64,000 nt of DNA, taken from contig CAMZMU010000020.1 in NCBI GenBank assembly GCA_947311845.1, positions 36,307,398 through 36,371,397 of the forward strand. Reading direction: 5' to 3'. Below, piece after piece: positions 55,301 to 64,000 of this stretch. Made by a program: the position numbers and the translations under genes. The notes under the pieces were generated by a model. It ran no database searches. It was not told the origin of the DNA and saw only the letters and a program-made list of their open reading frames with translations. Numbering within the stretch: the first letter of the stretch is position 1; every line of letters begins with the position of its first letter. Source of the stretch: Poa pratensis. Lineage: Eukaryota; Streptophyta; Magnoliopsida; Poales; Poaceae.

Positions 55301-56020
55301 ATGTCTGGTTCGGCTCATCATGTTTTGGTTCCTGAAGTTGAGGTTCGATCTTTTAAGCAACAAAGTGGAGAAAGTTTGAAAGATGCTTGGTATAGAATCA
55401 GCGATGCTCATCGTAGGTGTACTAAAAAATATTCCACTATGATCCTGCTTAGAAATTTTTATGTTGGCATAACTAGCTGGTATAGATATATCTTGGACAC
55501 TTTGACGGGAGGTAACTTTCTTGGTACCCCTGCGTTGGAAGCTAGTTATATTATTGAGAGCCTAGTAGGAACACCACTTGTTAGTAACATTAAAAATGAG
55601 ATCACCTTGGAAGATGTTATAAAGAAATTGGAGTCTATAGAGAAAAATTTGCCAAATCCCCTTGATAGTACTAGCAAAGAAACTAGTACTATTCTAGATA
55701 ATCAAAATCTTAGGATTGGTGAATTAGAGGAGGCTATGGATGTAATAAGTTCTACTTTTACCTCTATTAAAACTAAAAAGCAAAAGGCTTTTGTGGGGAG
55801 AGAGCAAAAATTTATGTATGTGCCAAAAATTTCTAAACCAAAACCCACGGGTGCGTTTAAAACGGATAACGTGTTCAATGAGCTTGAGGGTGAGTCACAT
55901 AATGGTCTATTTAAATTTTCTTCCCAAGAATTACGTAAACTGAAAAGTCCTAGTGTGACAAACCCTGTTCTTGATGAAGCTTTTGATGAATTAGACCTTT
56001 CTTCACTTGGTAATACTTGA
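55301..56020 (+). CDS. Element 5 gag, intact, 239 codons
   Basis: The ATG at 55301 is preceded by a T-rich leader and is the first ATG of the domain; an upstream open frame from the LTR is not part of it. The core is SGESLKDAWYRISDAHRRC, then FYVGITSWYRYILDTLTGGNF and PALEASYIIESL, the gag pattern W.R......C / FY.G....R..LD...GG.F / A...IE. A coiled-coil stretch at residues about 110-155 and a Lys-rich tail follow. There is no zinc knuckle or protease, and it ends with its own TGA. An intact frame in an element with only a few percent LTR divergence suggests gag is under selection in this family. It would make particles, or join those of an autonomous relative. Confidence 0.8.
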   Translation: MSGSAHHVLVPEVEVRSFKQQSGESLKDAWYRISDAHRRCTKKYSTMILLRNFYVGITSWYRYILDTLTGGNFLGTPALEASYIIESLVGTPLVSNIKNEITLEDVIKKLESIEKNLPNPLDSTSKETSTILDNQNLRIGELEEAMDVISSTFTSIKTKKQKAFVGREQKFMYVPKISKPKPTGAFKTDNVFNELEGESHNGLFKFSSQELRKLKSPSVTNPVLDEAFDELDLSSLGNT

Positions 56021-56057
56021 TGCATGCTTTGTGCCTAGCTAAAAGGCGTTAAAGAAA

Positions 56058-56080
56058 AGCGCTTATGGGAGGCAACCCAT
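56058..56080 (+). ncRNA. AGGCAA-loop hairpin just after the gag stop
   Basis: AGCGCTT is followed by ATGGG-AGGCAA-CCCAT, a perfect 5-bp stem, 38 nt after the stop codon. Element 3 has ATCAGG-AGGCAG-CCTGAT at the same place after pol. The loop and the preceding AGCGCT are kept while the stem differs. Confidence 0.6.
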
Positions 56081-56664
56081 TTTATTTTTCTGCAATTTTT
56101 CTTTTATTGAGTCAAGGAGTTGTTTACTTCTGTAGCAACTCCTTTGTATCTTTATTTTCTCGCATTGTTGTGCCAAGAGTAGCCTCTAATGTTAAGATGA
56201 TGCTTAATTTTGATTGCTGCGCAGAAACAGATTTTTGCTGTTCACTGTACGAAATTCCTAAAATCACCAGATTGTTAATTAAATCTGAAATTTTTGTGCG
56301 TAATCTTTATGAATGTCTGAAACTTTCATTAGTTCAGAGTTTTCGATCTGAGCGTCGTAAGTGCCTCGAAAAAATTCGTCTTTGCGGACTGTTCTGTTTT
56401 AGACAGATTATGCCTTTTTATTTTGCATTCTCTCTTTTACTAGTGTTGAGTGAAATTCTTTTTTGGGTGGAAGAGCTTCACATAACATCAGTGGCTGTAG
56501 CTAATGTTTAAAGTAACAAATCATATTGCGTCTTTATAGAACATGTGAATTTTTGATTATGCACTAACCCTCTAATGAGATCTACTTTGAGTTTGGTGTG
56601 ACGGAAGTTTTCAAGGGTCAAGAGAGAAGGATGATATAATAGGATCAAGAAGAGTGAAGAGCTT

Positions 56665-56749
56665 AAGCTTGGGGAGGCTCCCATGGATCTCCCCAGCATA
56701 TTTCAAGAAGACTCAAGCGTCTAAGCTTGGGGATGCCCAAGGCATCCCC
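56665..56749 (+). promoter_or_regulatory. Two internal polypurine-like tracts locked in hairpins
   Basis: AAGCTTGGGGAGG at 56665 can pair through GGGGAG (56671-56676) with CTCCCC (56689-56694). AAGCTTGGGGATGCC at 56723 forms the perfect hairpin GGGGATGCC-CAA-GGCATCCCC (56729-56749). The second matches the terminal tract (58667) for 14 bases. Confidence 0.7.
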
Positions 56750-58642
56750 TTCTTCATCGTCAAAATTATCAGGTCATCTCTAGTGAAACTATATTTTAAT
56801 TCTTTCACATCATATGTGCTTTTCTTGGAGCGTCTGTGTGCTTTTATTTTCAGTATTGCACTTTTATTTTCAATAAAGCTTGACTGGACCCTAGCATTCT
56901 TGATTGGGAGAGAGACACGCTCCGCTTTTTCATGAGAATACTCCTATTCTTCACTTATATTTGTTGAGTATTCATATCTAGCGCTGTTCAGCTTTTAGCT
57001 CTTGTTTTCATGTATCTCTTGTCAGAGCTATTAGCTTTCTTTTGTAGAAAGTACTCTCTTGCTTCACTTATATTTGTTTGGAGAGTTGATGAAATAAATT
57101 GATTGGTGTTTGGTTGGTTCAGAAAATGTTGCATGTGGTAATTGGTATAAGGAAAAACTTGCTTAATCTTGTAGATCACTAAAATGGATAACTTGATGCT
57201 TGTCAATTGTTTTGAGTTAACAAGTAGATCATGATTAAATTGTGCATCACATGAGTTAAGCCTATTAGTGAAGAACTACCGTAAAGCTTGTTGAAAATTT
57301 GGTTTGCATCGGTGGTACTCTAAGGTCTAGATATTTTCTAATAACAGGGTTTGGTTAACAAGGAAGACGGTATGAAGTCTTATAACGTTTGCAATATGTT
57401 TGTCATATAAAACTTGGTGTACGGGTTGATATTCTTGTTTGCTTACATAACCTTGCTAGCCTAAACTCTGTACTGAGAGGGAATGCTTCTCGTGCATCCA
57501 AATCCTTGAGCCAAAATCCATGCCATTTGTGTCCACCATAACTACCTATATGTGGTATTTCCTTGCCACTCCAAGTAAATTTTTCATGTGCTACCTTTAA
57601 ATTATTCAAAATGTTATTATTCCCTTTTTGTGTCAATGTTTACTAGCTCATGAGGAATTAGTGTGGTTATTCTTTATTCTATTTGTCGAGTGGACTTTTA
57701 CACCTGGACTAGTGGCATATACATCCGCTTATCCAATAACTTGCAAAAAGAGCTGGCAACGGGGTGCCCAGTCCCAATTAATTACAACTTTAACCAATTA
57801 ATTCTCTTCACACTTTTGCCCTGATTCATCAGTAAGCAATGACAAACAGTGAAATACCTGAATGTGTGTAAACCAAAGAGAAAGAGGGATGATCTGCCTT
57901 GCTGGTAGAAATAACGTCCTTCATGGGAGCCGCTCTTAAAAGTCCGTTCGACAGGTAGAATACTGTTCTCACCCGCTACCATTCGTTGACAATTAACAAA
58001 CACCTCTCAAAAATAGATACTCCTCCATGGTATGTGATTGATGGAAGGCACCCGAGGATTCGGTTAGCCATGGCTTGTGTTAGCAAGGTTGGGAGGAGTA
58101 TCAAATATTTTATGCAATCTCTATATGCTTTCAAAAACCTAAAAGCTCTAGCACATGATTTAATCCCTGCTTCCCTCTGCGAAGGGCCTTTCTTTTACTT
58201 TTATGTTGAGTCAGTTTTCCTATTCTTTCTGTCTTCCACAAGCAAACACTAGTGTCAACTTTGTTACAACATGCGTTATATGCAATGTATTGGACTTGTT
58301 ATACTACTTTGTGTTGACAATATCCATGAGATAAATATGTTGAAAGTTGAAGCAAATGCTGAAACTAAATTCTTCCTTTGTGTTGATTAAATACCTTTTA
58401 TTAGAAACTATTGCTTTATGAGTTAACACTTATGCAAAACTGTTTGATGCTTGTCTCGAAAGTACTATTCATGAAAACGTTTAGCTTGTGTGATTCATTG
58501 TTTACTCATTATCTATTTGGTAGCAAATTATAGACCATTGACTTGGATCACTTCATTCATTTACATGTGCCTTGCAATATTATATGATCAAGATTATGAT
58601 AGTAGCATGTCACCTCAAAAATTATTTTGTTTTTATCGTTTA
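56750..58642 (+). other. Element 5 3' non-coding region
   Basis: 1.9 kb without a gene. Blocks near 57452-57660 and 57990-58210 are homologous to the corresponding regions of elements 1 and 2, in the same order. Short frames within it are not conserved as protein. Confidence 0.65.
58016..58102 (+). ncRNA. Conserved long hairpin in the 3' non-coding region (element 5 copy)
   Basis: The arms GATACTCCTCC and GGAGGAGTATC pair perfectly. Relative to element 2 one C-G pair has become T-A. Inner CCATGG words and CCGAGGATTCGG are kept. Confidence 0.6.
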
Positions 58643-58680
58643 CCTACTCGAGGACGAGTAGGAACTAAGCTTGGGGATGC
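58643..58680 (+). promoter_or_regulatory. Element 5 polypurine tract with upstream GAGGAC-loop hairpin
   Basis: CCTACTC-GAGGAC-GAGTAGG (58643-58662) is followed by 4 nt and AAGCTTGGGGATGC, then the LTR at 58681. Confidence 0.85.
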
Positions 58681-59865
58681 TGATACGTCTCAAACGTATC
58701 TATAATTTTTGATGTTCCATGCTTGTTTTATACCAATTGCTACATGTTTTGCATCTACTTTATATCACTTTTATACATTTTTTGGGACTAACCTATTAAC
58801 AAGATGCCGAAGTGCCAGTTCCTGTTTTCTGCTGTTTTTGTATTCCAGAAAAGCTAGTCTGGAAATATTCTCGGAATTGGACGAAACTACACGGGGGTGC
58901 CTATTTTTCCAGAACACGCCTGACGGAGCGAAGGAGCAGCAGAGGAGGGCCACCAGGAGGCCACACGCACCTAGGGCGCGGCCCCCCTCTGCCGCGCCCT
59001 AGGGTGGTGTGGGCCCCTCGGGGGTCCGCAGCCGCCGCCCTTTCGCCTACTTATTCCCCCCGACGCGAAAACCCTAAGTACCTGAGCAAATATCCACGAA
59101 AAGTTCCAGAGACGCCGCCGTCGTCAACCCTAGCTCGGGAGGGTTCAGAACCTCTTCCCGGCACCCTGCCGGAGAGGGGAATCGTCACCGGAGGCTTCTA
59201 CATCGCCATGCCTGCCTCCGGAGTGATGCGTGAGTAGTTCATCCTTGGACTACGGGTCCATAGCAGTAGCTAGATGGTTGTCTCTCCACTTTGTGCCATC
59301 ATGTTTAGATCTTGTGAGCTGCCCTACATGATCAAGATCATATTATTGTAATGCTACATGTTGTGTTTGCTGGGATCCGATGAATATTGAATATTATGTC
59401 AAGTTGATTATCAATCTATCTTATATGTTATTTAAGATCTTGCATGCTTTCCGTTACTCGTAGATGCTTTGGCCAAGTAGATGCTTGTAACTCCAAGAGA
59501 GAGTATTTATGCTAGATAGTGGGTTCATGTCTCCGTTTAACCTGGGACAGTGACAGAAAGTTCTAAGGTTGTGGATGTGCTGTTGCCACTAGGGATAACC
59601 TAACGATGCTATGTCCACGGGCATATGTGTTTGTTTACATTACGCACTTTACTTAATGCAATTATCCGTTGCTTGCAACTTAATACCAACGGGGGACTCG
59701 GATGACAACCCGGCGGTGGATTATTAGTCATAGATGCTGTTGGATAACGGTCTATGTATTATGTCGTAATGCCCAATTAAATATCATAGTAGTCAACATG
59801 TCATGTATATGCATTGTCATGCGCTCACTATTCGTCAATTGCCCAGCTGTAATTTGTTCACCCAA
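58681..59865 (+). repeat. Element 5 3' LTR, truncated
   Basis: It is co-linear with 53420 onward for about 1185 bp and stops after TTCACCCAA, where a new LTR begins. It keeps the GC hairpin at 58970-59003. Confidence 0.9.
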
Positions 59866-62800
59866 TGTAACAGACCGATTTTCAGAGTTTTAAAAAAAAA
59901 ACTTTTATCTAAAAATGAGGACTAGAAAATTTCTATTAATATTTAAACCTTAACTAGATTTTTCACAAACACGAGGCTTTATAATGAATTAATACCAACG
60001 TGAATTTAAATCTTAGTTTTAGTGTCCTTGAAAATCCATTCGTATTTTTATTGGTTTCCGCATATTTAAAATATCTTCTTTTGAATTTGAGTTTGCTTTC
60101 ATAAATTCGCTACGTATTTTTCGGAGCTTTATAGCATTTTCTAGATTTTCCTAAAAAGGAAAATCTATTTCTTTTATCTCTTATTTCGTTCTATCTAAAA
60201 TCCTAATTGAAATTGGTCCTCCAGCTAATCACACGTATGTATATTTAGGTTGTAGCCATGCACTTATACGCCAGTACTTAACTAGTACAACATCCATCGA
60301 TTTCTTTCCTTCCTTCTATTTTCTCACGTCCTTCTCTCTCTAAAATTCCATTGGACATTCATATGCAGACACGTGCAAGCAATGCTTTTAGCATGCACTG
60401 ATCGATCCTTCACTGCTGTCTTTCTTCTATTCTTTTCCTACCAATACACTAACACCTCGATGGTTTCTTTTTCTCTCCTTCTTTCTTCTCTATCCTGTAG
60501 GTGCATCGCACCAGCCACCAAAGACCAGTCGCACAGTACACCAAAGCCCAGAGCACCAGACGAGGGATCCCTGATCGCTCTCGCTCGCACGCACGGCCAC
60601 GGGCCAGGCATCTCACGCCGCAAGCACAATATCTAGCTCGCACGCGCGGGTCACACGCCAGATCGCCTAGCGCCGCACTGCTTTCTCTTCCTCTCAACGC
60701 ACGCACGCACATAAACGGCAGCTCACCGAAACTGCCGCATCAAATGCTCTTCAATCCGGCATTCATGTTTTATTCCGTTTGCCTCATAACAACCACAATG
60801 ACTCCCTCTACGAATACCTTAGCTATTCCATTCTCTCATTTTCCCATCTCGCTCCACCACCCAGACCCAACTCGTCCACACCATCCAAGCTCATGGAGCT
60901 CCGATACAGACCACCGTTGGACGCAGCCCCGTTCCCAACGACTCCGTCTACCACAAGCCGAACTGCTGCACCAACAAGGCCACGAGGAGGAGGAGAACCG
61001 ATCCAGGCGACCAGAATATCGAACCGTGGATTGCAGCCAACGAGTCGTGCAACTCCATCTGCTCTGTTCATCGAGTTCGTCGCGTATGGTGAGAATCAGA
61101 TTGATTCCTTTGCATAGTTATCTCATATCATGTATCACTGCCTCCTAGACATCCTTTCGTAGCCTATCCAAGCCATTGTCCATGCCAACTCTTAACCATG
61201 CCATCCAATGTCGACATGGTTATGCCATCGCCAATTTTCGACACAATTCAGTTAAATCCTTTCGCGTCACTTTGTTCAAATAATGTCTATCAATACAGAG
61301 GACAAGACGGATCTCCAAGCTGACCATCATATATCATACTCCACTGATGCCAATTCGTCGAATAGCGACATTGCCATACAAATCCTTTTCTGGTTCATCT
61401 TTACACTTCGATCTAAAATGTGAAAGTATCTAGCTGACCTTAGGACCATCTTGTGGTGTTAGATTGTAAATCCTTTGGATAGATTTGAGTTAGGTTTATA
61501 TATATTTATAGTTGGGTCAATTACAATTAGTTCTTGAATTGTGTGCTTGATTTAGTGTGTGATTTATTTTCTTAGTTGAACCACATGTCTAGGTGTTTGC
61601 TGTAGTTTATATATATTGTTTGCTGACACGTGAAGATGGTCGTTTCGTTTATATTCAAATATTGTCTATGGTTTATTATTATAGATAGAATTGCTTGTGT
61701 TACTTTGTAAATATCACTAGCATGATTACGGTGATAAATCGTGTGACGTTGATCCATGCGTAATATTTCATTCAAGCCTGACTTGTTAATATTGTTTTGT
61801 CTAGTTTGTGCATGTTTAGCTAACTATGTTTCATAATATTTTACTTGTTCACTATTGAGAAGTAAGTTAGTACTGTTTACAAGGATGACATTCTTTGTTT
61901 CCTATTGTTTGCCTAGTAACTCATGCATAGACTTAGTTGTTGTAATCATGCTATAAGTACCTCTTACTGTGCTCTTACATAGTGTTGTTTGTCTGGTTTA
62001 TCGTCCATGCTTAGCTATTTTTGTATCTTGTGTAGCATTTGTTATATACGAAGCTTAGTTATTAGTTCTAGTAGCATATATGTGTACTAGAAATGTCTTG
62101 TATGGGTATTCAATTATATATAATCAAATACTGTCATGTTCATTGGTTCCTCCTCTGAGTTATCCACATAGATATTTGTGTTAGTATTCCATGATATATA
62201 TATTGCTTTATGTTCATGTATGCTAGCATAGCCTTATCCATTGACTAGATAATACTATGCTTTTAGTGGTTGTTTAGTTCTATATGTACATTGTGTCTAA
62301 TACATGTATGTTACCTTATTCGTGTGTTACTTGTTGTAGTACATCGTCTTGTGCTTATGGTAGTTTATATGTCACGTAGTATTGCATGATAATACCATAT
62401 CGTTGTATATGCTTGTGAGCATGTGTTTTCTTTTAAGTAGAATTTTGAATAACATTGGCATGCGTGTGACCTTGTAGTATATACTTGTATGCCTTGTCCT
62501 CTCGTGCTAGTAATGTTAAGCTTGACCGTTATTTGGTAATATGCTATAATACCTCCCAAATGTAGTCTAGTATATCCTTCGTGATTATTCATATAGTGTT
62601 ATGTTATGACCATGCTTAGTATATATTATGCTTTGTTGCTATATGCATGAATAATATTCTAGTTATGAAATGTATTTATAAGTTGTTTACGTGTAGATAA
62701 CATATCTTAGTTGATACCTAGTTGTGGCATGATTCATATGTTATTAGATATTGTTACACCTTGTTTAGTTCCTAGCTTATTCTCGTTGGAGTTTAGCTAT

Positions 62801-64000
62801 GGTAGTATTTATTTATTGTTTATTTTATCCTTGTGTGTTGTGGTGTATAGCTATATGATGCGCTAGTGTAATGTGTGTTTTCATAGTATCAACTTTAGTT
62901 GCAATGGATGTTGTTATATGATGACGATGTTCAGCTTAGTTTTTGTGTTGTTATATGCTTATGATGGCATGCTAGATAATCCTTGTTACGGCTTATATTA
63001 CTAGTATGACAGGTATTGGTTTGATTATTGCAAACTAGTATGATATGGTTTGTTGATATGTCTTGTTTACATGTTTGTTAAGTATCTAGTTTTTCTATAG
63101 TTTATATGTTATAGAGTTTATCGGGTTACACGGGTACGACCAACTATGTTATAGCCCCTATGTTGGGTTTGTAGACAGTATAGTAAGATCTACATGTATC
63201 TCTTTATGACGACATTCTAGTATGATAATCTATCCACATATCTAATCCTAGCTCTTTATCTTGATAATCTATCCTAGCATCCTATCCATGCCATTTGATT
63301 CATATCTGAGTTGTCACAACTCACTTCCACAATTCTATCAATTTGTTCTATATTCTTCTCCCACTACTACTCCATGCATTCTCATTTGTATTTCATTTGG
63401 ATTTGGTAATTATTGCTCTGGTATTTATTTGGTTGCCATTTGCTATCGTTACGACGAGTAGGGAGTGACGTGGTTGGACGGATATAATCAGCTTATTGAA
63501 GAACGTGGTTATAATCAGCTTACTGAAGAAGAAGATTCGTCAACGAAGGCATGCCCCCCTCTCATGTTTTTATCCTATGTTTTTAAAAGGGGCATTATTT
63601 ATTGTTTTAAAATTATGCATGCTATTTTCAATTTACTGGCGTGTCGATTGACACACCAGCCTGATCCGCTTGTCGCCTTATATACTTGATACCCTGAGTA
63701 GAAATTATATAGTAATCCTGTAGAGTAGAAATGCTTAGCCATGCTTAATATCCAGTAGGATATCTTTATCTTGCCTCTTTGGAGGAATTGGTTGACCTTT
63801 GGGTCACAAACATATTTCTGGACATGATGAGCTCGTTGAGCTTGGCTGATGAGCCGTTGTTGCTTCCTCTACTCTACCTTCTACTCTGGGTGAAACTTAC
63901 CATCTAAACATTGGCGCGGGCGACTGCTGGATCAACTGATGAAGGAGCGATTGGCTGCCCTTCACAAGCTGAAGGGGGCAATCCGTCGTCCGTGCCGCAT
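59866..64000 (+). mobile_element. 5' end of a further large LTR element, runs off the window
   Basis: TGTAACAGACCGATTTTCAG begins exactly where the element 5 LTR is interrupted; CCCAA before it is the probable 5-bp target copy. No PBS or retroviral domain was seen in 4.1 kb, so this is probably a very long LTR. Pyrimidine-rich stretches (60300-60500) and a GC-rich segment (60500-61080) may be promoter and leader. 61440-63250 is strongly T/G-rich on the plus strand. Frames such as 60501-61148 lack domains. Confidence 0.6.

Larger units (their letters stand above)
53420..59865 (+). mobile_element. Element 5: gag-only, non-autonomous gypsy retrotransposon
   Basis: LTRs starting TGATACGTCTC lie at 53420 and 58681, with a tRNA-Asp PBS, one intact gag ORF, a long 3' non-coding region and a polypurine tract. 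Protease, RT and integrase are absent, with no sign of pol relics. The 3' LTR is cut at 59865 by another insertion after CCCAA. The LTR overlap of about 1185 bp differs at roughly 20 positions by eye. It must use enzymes from another element. Confidence 0.9.

Noticed and set aside
60501..61148. 215-codon frame and its overlaps
   Set aside because: His/Arg/Ser/Pro-rich, with a GC-rich leader-like context in a probable LTR and no domain.

Overview
The window is nuclear DNA from a large-genome grass, most likely a pooid (Triticeae or a near relative such as oat or ryegrass). The evidence is the dense nesting of Ty3/gypsy LTR retrotransposons, grass-type PBS, CACTA and Stowaway signatures, and CG-rich LTR promoters. 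The species cannot be fixed from sequence alone. Family names are given by class only, because no library comparison was possible.

Layout. Positions 1-6200 are mostly unassigned intergenic DNA. They carry one small ubiquitin-like reading frame (610-948), a MITE (3295-3573) and a non-autonomous hAT element with a near-perfect 8-bp target duplication (3767-4473). A decayed L1-type LINE follows (about 6200-8921) and is cut inside its reverse transcriptase. From 8922 to the end the window is essentially all transposable elements:
- Element 1 (8922-18936, minus) is a gypsy element with gag, protease and an Athila-like ORF but no reverse transcriptase or integrase. A CACTA element (15427-16915) sits in its gag.
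- Element 2 (18937-35138, plus) is inserted in the LTR of element 1. It has a nearly intact pol. A non-autonomous Tat-like element, 2b (21153-28230, minus), sits in its gag and carries an antisense gene.
- A mosaic LTR (34924-36831) joins element 2 to Element 3 (36832-47824, plus). Element 3 is interrupted by a 5.1-kb solo LTR (40893-46034).
- A second CACTA element (47825-53419) has a multi-exon minus-strand TnpA-like gene, interrupted by a 2.28-kb solo LTR (49641-51920).
- Element 5 (53420-59865, plus) is a gag-only gypsy element.
- A further LTR (59866-64000) runs off the window.

The most interesting signal is not a protein. Elements 1, 2 and 5 differ in coding content, yet they share a 3' non-coding module between the last ORF and the 3' LTR. 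It contains RNA-like hairpins whose stems change in a compensatory way while the loop or layout stays fixed. These are a hairpin 4-5 nt before the polypurine tract (loop GAGGAC or GGGGAC), an ~88-nt hairpin about 0.6-0.7 kb before the LTR, and hairpins attached to internal copies of the polypurine tract. A fourth motif, a stem with loop AGGCAA or AGGCAG just after the last stop codon, is shared by elements 3 and 5. This looks like a cis-acting replication or expression module. Elements lacking pol (1 and 5) may depend on it to use the enzymes of an element such as 2. Elements 1 and 2 also carry an internal LTR-like promoter in front of their 3' ORF.
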